Below, piece by piece: positions 37,277-47,306 of a stretch of 64,000 nt of DNA; position 1 is the stretch's first letter, and every line of letters starts with the position of its first letter. This DNA is from Phoronis australis (taxonomy: Eukaryota; Phoronida; Phoronidae). The position numbers and the translations under genes were made by a program. The notes under the pieces were generated by a model that searched no databases, was not told the DNA's origin, and saw only the letters and a program-made list of their open reading frames with translations. The stretch covers positions 409,968 to 473,967 of the forward strand of contig NMRA01000052.1 of NCBI GenBank assembly GCA_002633005.1. Reading direction: 5' to 3'.

Positions 37277-37433
37277 CAGTAAAATCTCATAAGTCGGACA
37301 CCCGTAAGCTGGATGTTTGCTTAATTCGGACGAAGGTTCTAGTTTGTGAACTCGGTCCTTCAGATAAGTTGGATTCCACCTTACTTGGATAAAATCTCGA
37401 ACTGATTAGATCCAACTTACGCACCTTTTACAG
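37277..37433. mobile_element. pogo/Tigger-like miniature element
   Basis: The left end is CAGTAAAATCTCATAAGTCG and the right end, reversed, is CTGTAAAAGGTGCGTAAGTT. The arms share CxGTAAAA and TAAGTYGGA, with internal ATTCGGAC and AAGTTGGA motifs. Stacked TAAGTCGGAC words are a hallmark of pogo-type ends. A TA follows the right end; the left flank lacks it. No coding frame. Confidence 0.5.
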
Positions 37434-38178
37434 TATAATACTGTGTAGTATCTGGCATGCAAACACAATGTAGATTAGAATAACAATCTTAAAGGAGTAA
37501 ACTGTGTCTTATGTTAGAAACGCAGAAATATGCAACCTGCAATATCTTTTGGTTCAATGCTTTCTGTCGCATATTTTCCAGACGCATAAATAGCTAGAGG
37601 TAATAAATAAACAAAAAGTATTCTCACTTTTCAAATCATCGATTGTCCACCAATCTCTTCCAATTCAGCTTCGTTCCATCAGTTGATGAAATTGACTGTT
37701 ATCTTTTATGGTACCACATTGCCATTAAGGTATGTTAAGTGGACCAAATCTACAGTATCCTGAGCTGAGTATCCTAAAGCTACTGTTCTATAAGCCACTC
37801 TAACCCCTCTCTCTCTCTCTTAGTGTTCCTTCACATAGCTGCTTGATAGATTCTCTTATGCTTTTGAACCATCTATTCCTGCATTACATCACCGGCTACA
37901 TGAGATAACGCTGAATTTCTTATCGAGGTCAAGGCATATAAATGTTTTTCATCCCTGATGCCAATTGAACTGTCCCTTAATAAGACATTATCGGCAAACA
38001 AAATGATTTTCTGAGTTATGGAGTTGACCTCACAGCCTCAATGTTTATTGTCCAACACTCTGTAGGTGGAGGTGAACCCCACTTGATAAATGGTGAAGTA
38101 TTTAGTATTCAACTGGTTAACTAACTGACATTGATTTTAGCGAATGGCTGCATGGCAGACAACCGTGAGAATTAGCGA

Positions 38179-38184
38179 TTTATT
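38179..38184 (-). promoter_or_regulatory. Candidate poly(A) signal for the LRR-Ig gene
   Basis: A canonical AATAAA on the minus strand about 205 bases past the stop codon. It sits in a small palindrome with GCGATTT/AAATCGC arms. A second AATAAA lies at 38044-38049. Either could end the transcript; nothing else in the sequence decides between them. Confidence 0.4.
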
Positions 38185-38388
38185 ATAAAATCGCAAAACA
38201 CATCGTTCTGGTCAAAGCTAATAACTTCAAGCAGTCTATCCCATCAACCCCAAAATGCATTTATCTCTCGTAAAACCTATAATGTCCTTTTAAGATTTTT
38301 CCACCTAAATTACGCTCAATCTATGCTTTGGTGTCTTCTCCTAACATCTAGTTCCACCTTTCATTGTTACTGCCCTGATAAAACATTT

Positions 38389-40197
38389 TTAAACTGCAGT
38401 TCCATATTCTGCCATGACATCTCCATATGGCGGTAAGGGAGTGCCGTCTAAGTCTGTCTCAAGTTCCTCCTGCGAGGTGTGTGTCCTTGGCGGTTTCCGG
38501 GGAGCACTTGTTAAACTTTCACTTGACTGCCTGTGAAGTGAAGCTGTTTTTTGCCTCAGAACACCAGTCTGAGTTTTGGGAGGTTTAACTGTTGCCTGTT
38601 GCTCTCTCGATACCTGTCCATTGTTTGTTTGATTACAATTCGTTGAAACCACGTGTCCACGATGTCCTGTTGGAACTTGTGGTAGAGACGAATATATTGG
38701 CTGTTGACTCGTGCTTTGCCCCATTACAGGGCCACGGCGACGCGACTGATGTAGCTGCCCTCTATAGTTCTGGTCACAAAGTTCTGATTCAAAGTCTGAT
38801 TGCACAGTTGGACGCAGTAACAAGTTTGTCCGCACCTCTGTTTCCTGTTCATGCTGTATCAGATCTGGTTTCTGTTTATCCTCACCGTCGTCAGAATCCT
38901 CAGCAGCTTTGCGTTTCTTCTGTCGCCGTTTCTCTTGCGCCTTTTTCATTTTCATCATGTAGCATGAAAATGCCGAGATGACGACAATAAACAAAACTGC
39001 GGAAACGGCAATGGCGGCTATTGAGCCTTTGCCGAGGGCACCGTCTTCATCGCGGTTTGTTACTACCACAGTTTGTGGAGGCTCGACCACCTTATCGAGA
39101 AGTACTTGAACAAAATATTCCACTTTCACTTCACCTGCAGTGTTCGATGCTGTGCACTTGTAGGTGGCGCTGTCATTCACAGTTGCCTCTTTTATGTCCA
39201 GTATGTAGGAGATGTTCCCGTTGATTGATCCCAAGTTTGTTATTGTCAACCGCTTGGAAGTGAACTGGTCTATTAGTTGACCAGATTTCCTCCACTGCAA
39301 AGCTGGGAATGGATCTCCGCTTACATTACAGTAGAGTCTGATATTGCTTCCGACTTGTCTCAGCTTGACAGCTGAATTAGAAAACATTTCCGGTTTGCAC
39401 GCAAAATCTCCAGGGTGCAAGTCCGCAAACTTTCGGTTTCTCAACACGCTTGGAGTCTCACACCTTGGCTCTTGGTTGTTGCCAAAGCTGAAACTCACAG
39501 ACTTTGATTCCATTCGATTTCTTATCCACCGCATTGCACAGTCGCACAAGAACGGATTCTCATACAGGTGAAACTGGTAGAAGTTTGTCCCCATCATTTG
39601 CCGTAGTTCTATAGGTATCATTGTCAGCTTGTTGTAGGCTAGGTTCAATGATTTTAAATTAGGACCTATGTTCATGAAAGCTCTTGGCGACAAGTACTTC
39701 AGACCATTTCGTGATAGATCCAACTCCTCAAGCATCGGGAGATTGGTAAATGCACCATCATGGATCTCTAGTAACTGGTTTCCCTGAAGGATTAAAAACC
39801 TGAGACTTTTCAGTCCTTGGAATGTACTGTTGACCAGCGTAGTTAGCCTGTTTTCTGCAAGATTTATGCGGCCAACATTCGGGCATCCAATGAATGCCTT
39901 GCTGTCAATGTCCTGTATATGGTTATTCCTGAGGTTAATGTCCTGCAGGTACTGTCCGTTGTGGAAGAAATCGTACTTTAAAGCTGCGATCATGTTCCTG
40001 CTGAGGTCCATAATTTGAATCTGTTCTGGCAAATCATCCGGTTTTGCCGTCAACCCTAGTGCTTGGCAGTCAGCTCGATACAGACTCGTGTAGTACATGA
40101 ACGTGCACTGCCCTGACGACTGGCGAGGTAGCAGCACCAAGATGGCTGACAGTAGCCACACTTTCCCGACATCTTGCGAAACATATAAATCAGACAT
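38389..40197 (-). CDS. LRR-Ig single-pass transmembrane protein, intronless, 602 aa
   Basis: A predicted cell-surface receptor or adhesion protein read in one uninterrupted frame. Residue numbers count from the ATG at 40197 (A at -3); the open frame runs four codons further up to a GTG that I do not use. Visible in order: a hydrophobic signal segment (about 14-23), a cysteine pair before the repeats (C31, C44), six leucine-rich repeats of 22-23 residues (about 60-202), a C-terminal LRR cap with NPFLCDC and C218, C220, C246, C267, one Ig domain (C290, W302, C348 in YKCTASNTAGE), a membrane helix (about 393-415), a basic stop-transfer stretch, and a cytoplasmic tail of about 185 residues. N-glycosylation sequons lie at N123, N291, N328 and N341. 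The tail has KPPK and RKPPR proline motifs, tyrosines at 502, 591 and 598, and ends in TAV, a class I PDZ ligand. This is the LRR-Ig layout of the kekkon, LINGO and AMIGO type. The domain calls are firm, but no single orthologue can be named. Confidence 0.93.
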   Translation of the reverse strand: MSDLYVSQDVGKVWLLSAILVLLPRQSSGQCTFMYYTSLYRADCQALGLTAKPDDLPEQIQIMDLSRNMIAALKYDFFHNGQYLQDINLRNNHIQDIDSKAFIGCPNVGRINLAENRLTTLVNSTFQGLKSLRFLILQGNQLLEIHDGAFTNLPMLEELDLSRNGLKYLSPRAFMNIGPNLKSLNLAYNKLTMIPIELRQMMGTNFYQFHLYENPFLCDCAMRWIRNRMESKSVSFSFGNNQEPRCETPSVLRNRKFADLHPGDFACKPEMFSNSAVKLRQVGSNIRLYCNVSGDPFPALQWRKSGQLIDQFTSKRLTITNLGSINGNISYILDIKEATVNDSATYKCTASNTAGEVKVEYFVQVLLDKVVEPPQTVVVTNRDEDGALGKGSIAAIAVSAVLFIVVISAFSCYMMKMKKAQEKRRQKKRKAAEDSDDGEDKQKPDLIQHEQETEVRTNLLLRPTVQSDFESELCDQNYRGQLHQSRRRGPVMGQSTSQQPIYSSLPQVPTGHRGHVVSTNCNQTNNGQVSREQQATVKPPKTQTGVLRQKTASLHRQSSESLTSAPRKPPRTHTSQEELETDLDGTPLPPYGDVMAEYGTAV

Positions 40198-40679
40198 GTT
40201 ATTCAGCACTGTGGTTGATCTTTTGTCTGAGTGTGTGCGACTCTACAAAACGTGAAAACAGAAATCAATCACTTGAGCAACCAGCCTTGTCTTACCAATA
40301 ATAAGACGAAGGATAAATTAAGAGAAGTGTGTGGCAGGTTTGGATTTGTGTTTGCTGTTCTCATCCAACTTAAAAAATGTCAATTTTCAAAATTTCCTCT
40401 TTTAAACACCCATGTCCTGTTTAATACGCCCACCTCTGCTTTATGCAGCCTGGGCCTAAAGTGCATTGAAAGTTTTTGGTCTAGAACTGCATCGCGGAGG
40501 ATTTAAACTTCTAAAATGCACACTGTTTGTCTACGTATGACAAACAGTCGTCCATTGTGTGTCTTTTCATCCCAGAGTTTCACTGTTGTATGAGAAGTGA
40601 CTGCTAGCAATAATGCTCCTTGACTTTTCAAAAAAAATTAAATGCCCGCATTGTTTTAATTTTGCAGGTATTAAGATTA

Positions 40680-40880
40680 TGTAAGACCCTAGGAAAATGT
40701 CCAAATTTGGCCAACTTCGGAACAACATATCTCAGAAATGGCTGACCACGTTCTCATGAAACTTTCATACACTATGCTCTGATCTCCAAAATGCTTTTAG
40801 GAATTCGTTTTTAGGAATTCCTTTCAAAATGGTCAACTTTTGCATGATTTAGGAGCTATCAAAAATTAGGCTTAGAAAAC
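40680..40880. repeat. Interspersed repeat paired with 36,005-36,200
   Basis: Same family as the 36.0-kb stretch (CAAATTTGGCCAACTTCGGA, ACAACATATCTCAGA, GAAACTTTCA, GCTTTTAGGAATTC, GAGCTATCAAAAAT), same orientation, about 70-75% alike by eye. The LRR-Ig gene lies between the two copies. Confidence 0.55.
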
Positions 40881-41761
40881 TGTAGCGACATTTCTATAAT
40901 TTCATTTTGAGTTTTTGTATTGCGTTACCCATCAGTGACCTATTGGTGTAAAGGGTTTCCACTTTTAAACAAAATCTCCTTTAATTTACAAAGTTAATTT
41001 CTATAGTTTTGTAAATATTTGACTTAATGTACAGACTAGTTGACAAGATTTGACATAGTCTAATTCCAGACGAGTACTGTGTTATGAAATGATAAGAATG
41101 CTTAACAATTGCACCATTCAGCTTTCTAGAAAAAACAGTAGTGCACCCCTTAACGCTTTTTGTTCAACAAAACTTGAATTAGTAACCTTGGGTCTCTTAG
41201 CAGGAACCCAACGTTGTCATGTCAACTGTGAACATGTCTTCGTCAAGCATCCTTCTGTTTTGTTGATTTCCTTCGGGTGAATGAATCATCCACCTCCTAT
41301 AGAACGTTTCGGTGAATGTCCGCTTCAGTACATTTATTGTTTGATGAAACACGATTGACTGACAAGATGAAAAAAACCTCGCATTTATTTTTTAATTGCA
41401 TAGATGGTTGAAAGCAGGACTGATAGATAGGACAGACAGCAGAACCAATTTGTCGTTCACCATTTTGTAAAATTAGATGTTTTTCTTTGTGTAGGGCTAG
41501 AGCTTCATGAGTCATTTCCGTCAAAGTGTCTATAACCCCGTCTTCCGTGAAAAGTTACTTTTTGATGTAGCACAAGAACCGCTATAAACATGCGTGGGAA
41601 GAGCTAACATTGTAATTGCCTGACATCTCCTTTTGCTTATACCTGAGATACCAAGTACCACAGGTAAATGACATTGATATTTGCACCCGTGTTTGTATGG
41701 TCAATTTATTTGCTAAAATCAGTTGGCAAGTTGTTGCATGAACAGTTAGCTTAGTTTATGC

Positions 41762-41781
41762 AAATAATGGCGCCATTATTT
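41762..41781. repeat. Perfect 20-bp palindrome
   Basis: AAATAATGGCGCCATTATTT is its own reverse complement. It lies between two diverged copies of an AT-rich stretch (about 41,670-41,755 and 41,835-41,915). Function unknown. Confidence 0.7.
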
Positions 41782-44700
41782 AAAATTCTCTTCCTGATTA
41801 CAACTTCCTAGTTGAGCATACATGTAGATCATTTTGACATTTGCAATCATGTTTTGGCAGTCAATGAATTTACTGAAATCATTTAGCAGGTGAGCACGTC
41901 ATGAATTTTGATAATTTATCCGCATAAAGGTCGTCGTTATTTATTTCGAATGCTCCTCTTACAAGGCTGGTTTAAATAGATACAATTAGTAACAGAATAT
42001 GTCCGCGATTCGAGCAGTTTTTTCATGTCATTCATGCTAGTTGTAGTTCTCCCACAAAGGACAATGTTCAGTTGATAACTTAATTGCATGTTATCAAGGG
42101 ACAAGGGGTAGAAATAAGTCCATGATGGCACCTCTGTATTCCAGCTACAATAACCTTAGCTCCAGTCCCAGACCAGCAGACACCAAACTTGTAGTACAAA
42201 TCCCCAGAACTGCACCCCTTAACTTCACATGCACACCAAAAATGCTCCATGTATGATGACCAAATTCCAGTTCCCATCACCGGTTATTATGATTTTCAAG
42301 AAAGGCAATTTCGTTGAGTCATGCCAACAAATTTGCTTCATTCTATCAGTTTTTCTATGAAAGCGATAACTTCAACACTTGATTTAGAACTACTAGATTT
42401 CATGAACTCTTACTGTCTGATAGCAATATTATAACATTGTACATACCCAAAACGTACCAAGAGTGGCGTACATGAAGTAATATCCCACGAGACATTATTT
42501 CGCATATCGACCGAGATCGAAGGTACACCAATCAAGGTACGTTTTTGTATTTATCCCATACTCTTCGAATTGCTAAGTTTCTTTCATTTTTTCTGCACAT
42601 TTTTAAATACTTCACGCAGACTTTTCGAGTGGCGGATCACATCCTATATGTTTGTACTTGCGTGCTAGGCTGCAAGTTTTCTCTTGTAAAAAAAAAGTTT
42701 TAAATGTGACGATTTATTACTTGATAAGAGATAACAAAGACGAAAACAAGGGTAACTTTTCATTGAACTTGTAACGTCTCCTGAAAATAGTTAAATAACA
42801 ATAATATTTGATATTGTAGTAACCGCCTGAGTTGCAGATGATAAAATATTTAGCAAATGAAAACTGAAACAAAACTGCCATATAATTAACATTCCTGTTC
42901 CAGGTGTTACGATTGAGACCTGATTGTATGTTGAGCGTTATTTAAACTGCCATAATTTTATTACTTTAAACTATTTTCCAAAAGTTTGATGATCGAACCG
43001 GCTAACGACATCAACGCTGACCTACCTTTTGAACTTTCCATATCAGAGATCACTATTGAAGTAGTGCGGGAGGTGAATACGGAAAACGTTATTACATGGC
43101 CGTATTTCCCTCTACAGATTCAACGCGTATGGGATAAAATGTAATTTAATACAATGCCTCTGATATGAATTTTTACACAACACTATGCATGTAAGGCTTT
43201 TTTAACTTTTTCATTCCATTAGCATTACATGACATAATGCAACATAATAAAAATCTCTAAAATAAAGCTTCTACTAAATACTGAGATTTTACATGTACAG
43301 TTAATTTTTACCTGTTTTATAGTTTATTTAATTTTCATGAAAATTTGTTTTCTTTACAATTTGCGCGTACATGTCTAAGCAAGATTACCTGTATTTCAAT
43401 TGAGTAGTGAATGGTATATAATAAAAGCTTTAAACAGTTACCTTGAGTATAATAGTGTTAATCCTACATTTTTACTTCATTTTCAAGGTCGATGGCCTCA
43501 GAACAGTTATATAAGAAAGTAAAGAACAGGCTGATGACATGTGTTTGGAGTTGCGAACTATTATTGATTTGTTTTTGAAAATGTGTCTTTGAAATGCTCA
43601 AGTCATGCAACTTGTCATCCACATCAAACAAAATGTGAAGCACTAAAGTAAAATCTTAGAGACAGTTCTCAAAGTTTCACACCACAATCAACCAAGTGTG
43701 AACGTGTGCTGCTCATCTGATGTAAAACTGCATTATGGGAAACTGTGGAAACTACAGTTATGTGCACAAGACTTTAAAATCCTTTGAGATGGGAACGTGT
43801 TACCTGCATCACAGAGTCATCTGATTTGCCACCTGCTGATGTAGAACATCACAACTATTATCAAAGTTCAAATTGTGTGTTTTAAACCCAATAAAAAATT
43901 AATTCTTGGGCTTTGTTTCAAATTTTGAAAATTAGAAACAAAAATATGCTCGTGAGACTAAAAAAGTCACAAAATTTATCAAACCATCCAGAGCCACGAT
44001 GAGTCGAACTGCTCTCGGTGGTCTCAATTTCCATAAATTGTGCAAGTTTTATTGTGTAATGACCTGCATACTGATTTCATTCAATTCAGTGACCACAAAC
44101 TCATGGGTGCAACTATCAAAATAATGTACATGTACAAACAGTGGTGGCCATTAATTGTATAAATTATGCAAAATTGTTATGTAACAGACTGCAAATTTAA
44201 CTGATTTCATGAAGAAAAAACATGTGGAAATATTAATTTGATTAGCCTTTGGCGAATGATACGAGCAGTGATAGGTACAAGTAGAATTTTCAGTCATGGC
44301 TGCCTTAATTTGTATAATGTTAGCAAATTCTTGATCCATTCACCTCCTAAGTAGCCATATTAAATTCACTGACTGTAGGTGGGTGAAAACATCAGAATAA
44401 TGTTCATGCAGGGCCAAGTAAGGAAATTTTTAGCAAAAATAGAATTTTGCATAATGGCAGCTTTAATTTTTACATTTAAAATAATGCTCAAGGTTGTCAT
44501 GACTACCGCTCAGATAAAATGCTTTAGAGTTGCTGCTACCTATTCATGAAACAAACGCAAAACCTTATGCTACCAAACCTTATACTACTAAACATCTCTA
44601 GGTACCCATTTCTGGCTACAGGACTATATACTCTTGATGACAAAACGATGAAACCGCTCTATGACTTAGCACACTGATCTCAGTTGGCATGGTGATAACT

Positions 44701-44824
44701 ATTTATCATAAATATATATACAATTGTGTTGTTATAAATCATCCTATCAATAATCAGTCTTTACTACATGGTGTGTATGAAGACTTATAATCTTTACAGG
44801 TTTGGCATAACTTATTAATGCATT

Positions 44825-44965
44825 TACCTCACTTATCATAAATGTTTATCATTTTTTATTCTAGGTGTTTAATAAAATCACCTCACTTATCCTAAATGTT
44901 AAGCACTTTTTATTTAACGGTAAAGTGTTAAATAAAATCACCTCACTTATCTTAAATGCTTTGCA
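44825..44965. repeat. Tandem repeat, unit about 55-60 bp
   Basis: ACCTCACTTATCNTAAATG starts at 44,825, 44,880 and 44,940. The two full units end in GTTTAATAAAATC or GTTAAATAAAATC; the third is partial. Each full unit contains AATAAA on the plus strand. Confidence 0.75.
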
Positions 44966-45948
44966 TTAATCAAAGGAATTTCATACTATACATATATTAT
45001 ATAATGTTATATAATTATATAATATATTAAATAATTATGATGACATTCACCTAATCATTTAGCTTGACAAGGTGGAAGTTGAGGTCTTACAAGCTAAACA
45101 TATGCAAATAATATTCTTCTAAACATGCCTTACATTTTATAAATCTATATTCAGCTTTTATTGTCATTGACATTTTTTAATGTCATTTTAATTTATTTAG
45201 AATGTGTAATCACACATACACCCCTATTTGCCATGTCTGTAGTAACTAGACTGCTCTTACGGGGTATACGTTTCTAGGTCTTCCTTTTAATTTGCGCATG
45301 AGCTCGAAATAGACAGTGCCACATTTCCAAAATCTCAGTTTTGTTCCCCAGGGATTCTTGTAATGTTGATTCCTATTCATGAAGAACCTTGGTTTATTGA
45401 TGGCTAGCCTTTGCCTGTCTCTGTGGTGAACTGGCAATCCAGTTGCTGCTGAATATTTGGAATATCCTTTAGTTCACAGTTTCCAGTCAGCATTCTTGCT
45501 TTGTCTGTGTAGTTCGTGAATTCAGAGAGCTGACAGTTGTTCAGTGCAAACAATGGCCAGGAATAGTCGATGAGTAACAACCTAACACTAGTTCTAGCGG
45601 AGTGTCTATGTAAAATTTGATGTTAGTTCAACTTTTGAGTAGTTAGTGGATACTGAAGTTGTGGCGTGTTGATGCTGAGGTCATCAAATTTATCACAAGA
45701 TGGTGCTCGGAAAACGTTAATGCAGGAGCAGCTTTTTTAAATTTGAATACGGACGGATATCACGTGAAATGAAGTGGTTATAGTGGTAGAATACCGAATG
45801 CAAGAATTAACAAATAGTATCACGTCACGTGCCGTTGTTGGCAGTGAGACCAGCCGAATTTAACTTTTTATACTGCATCGAATCACCAATTCTCTGTTGT
45901 TTAATCCACTTATTTATTGCAAGGTTAACTTGAGCTCTTAACTTTGAT

Positions 45949-46351
45949 ACAAGATCAAAGTTAATTGTTCATGCCAACCAAGACACACCAAAATGTTTTG
46001 GTGCTATTTTACATTTTTTCAGCTCTGTAATACAAAACGTTCGTTGCTGGTTCATGTAATTTGGCGGTAAGCGTGTTTACTGGACTGACTGACTATCAGT
46101 GGTATTCTCCTGGGACTCAAGTCGTCAAGATTAAGTGAACACAAAGTGTTAATGTTGCCAGCTTAAAATGCCGCCACTTAAGGGCATTTAATTATCCAAT
46201 CTAATACCGAGACTAGTCTCTCTTGAGGATTGAATGGCTTTTAAGAGTCAGATGACTAGTAGTTTGGGTGATGGTGGAAATGTGCAATTATCAATGTTCT
46301 CCACACCCTGTTTTGACTCATTGTAGCAGCGAGTTTGAATTTTGGACGAGT
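45949..46351. repeat. Direct duplication A, about 403 bp, ends at an N
   Basis: Nearly identical to 46,695-47,096; a one-base indel (GGCGGTAAGCG against GGCGGAAGCG) and a few substitutions separate them. It ends at the N at 46,352. Part of its left flank resembles 5,738-5,790 (TTTAATC-AC-T-TTTATTGCA, AACTTGAGCTC), so the duplicated block may itself sit in an interspersed repeat. Confidence 0.85.
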
Positions 46352-46352
46352 N

Positions 46353-46576
46353 GACGGAGAATGGTTCACAAGAACGTCCAAAAACGGAATCTTGTCATTT
46401 ACAGGAAGCTCGTGGGTAAACTTCAATACAGAGTGGCGCTCAAGTTCATCACGTACTGATAACAAGTCATCAAAGGCACAATAAACAAAAATATCATCTA
46501 CATAACGTACATAGATAGGAATACCACCAATCACATTGCTAGCCCTCTTTTCCACTTCAGACATATTGGATAGAAC
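46353..46576 (-). mobile_element. Penelope-like element, reverse transcriptase fragment
   Basis: The minus-strand frame reads VLSNMSEVEKRASN, then IPIYVRYVDDIFVYC, FTHELPVNDKIPFLDVLV. RYVDDIF is the catalytic YXDD motif of reverse transcriptases. The VLSN...EVE block before it and the PFLDVL block after it are typical of Penelope-like retroelements. The fragment is cut at the N at 46352. It covers only the palm portion and cannot be active. Confidence 0.8.
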
Positions 46577-46697
46577 ATTTTTTACAAGTTATAAGGTAAA
46601 TAATATTGTTGGTGGTGCAATCAGAATAATGTTTTATTTCAAAGTTTTCATTGGTTTGGGAAGACTGGAAAAAAGTGCTATCGTTGATGAAGTTACA
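46560..46697 (-). mobile_element. Penelope-like element, start of GIY-YIG endonuclease
   Basis: Another minus-strand frame reads SCNFINDSTFF, FEIKHYSDCTTNNIIYLITC, KKCSIQYV, then stops. DC-T-N-IIYLI-CKKC-IQYV is the entry to the GIY-YIG endonuclease that follows the reverse transcriptase in Penelope-like elements, including its CxxC pair. It breaks off just where the GIY-YIG core should continue. It lies before the RT fragment, the reverse of the normal order, so the two pieces are rearranged or belong to two copies. Confidence 0.72.
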
Positions 46698-47096
46698 AGA
46701 CCAAAGATAATTGTTCATGCCAACCGAGACACACCAAAATGTTTTGGTGCTATTTTACATTTTTTCAGCTCTGTAATACAAAACGTTCGTTGCTGGTTCA
46801 TGTAATTTGGCGGAAGCGTGTTTACTGGACTGACTGACTATCAGTGGTATTCTCCTGGGACTCAAGTCGTCAAGATTAAGTGAACACAAAGTGTTAATGT
46901 TGCCAGCTTAAAATGCCGCCACTTAAGGGCATTTAATTATCCAATCTAATACCGAGACTAGTCTCTCTTGAGGATTGAATGGCTTTTAAGAGTCAGATGA
47001 CTAGTAGTTTGGGTGATGGTGGAAATGTGCAATTATCAATGTTCTCCACACCCTGTTTTGACTCATTGTAGCAGCGAGTTTGAATTTTGGACGAGT
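46695..47096. repeat. Direct duplication A, second copy
   Basis: Repeats 45,949-46,351. The Penelope-like fragment fills the space between the copies. Here the sequence runs on past GACGAGT into CGTGAGAAC and the unique region with the 47.2-kb hairpin. Confidence 0.85.
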
Positions 47097-47196
47097 CGTG
47101 AGAACTAAAGTTGGTCAAGTCTTTCAAGATTAGATGGCTACATGTTGGTCACCGGTCACTTCTCAGCCGTTGTTTTTCACGATTAAAATATGCTGA

Positions 47197-47306
47197 CAAG
47201 TCTAACAAATTGGTCTCAAAATTTCGCTTGCCTTGTTAGCCTTTGCTTTCCATGAAAAATAGGCTAACTACGCAAGGGAAATTTTGAGACCAATTTGTTA
47301 GACTTG
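47197..47306. repeat. Long near-perfect hairpin, 46-bp arms
   Basis: CAAGTCTAACAAATTGGTCT, CAAAATTTC and GTTAGCCT in the left arm pair with the right arm with about three to four mismatches over 46 bp, around an 18-base loop. The size and shape resemble a miRNA precursor or a MITE. It is one base-paired unit with no coding frame. Confidence 0.75.

Larger units (their letters stand above)
40198..45948. other. No gene seen; upstream of the LRR-Ig gene
   Basis: The LRR-Ig 5' UTR and promoter must start here; an AACCACAG acceptor-like site lies just before the GTG codon at 40,207. The rest is AT-rich with diverged repeats (41.7-41.9 kb, 44.0-44.5 kb) and very AT-rich palindromic sequence near 45,000-45,040. 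Confidence 0.5.

Noticed and set aside
38592-38981. 129-residue plus-strand frame
   Set aside because: It is the antisense shadow of the LRR-Ig cytoplasmic tail.
40198-40209. GTG at 40,207-40,209 as the LRR-Ig start
   Set aside because: GTG is not a usual start in animals; the ATG at 40,197 has an A at -3 and keeps the signal peptide.
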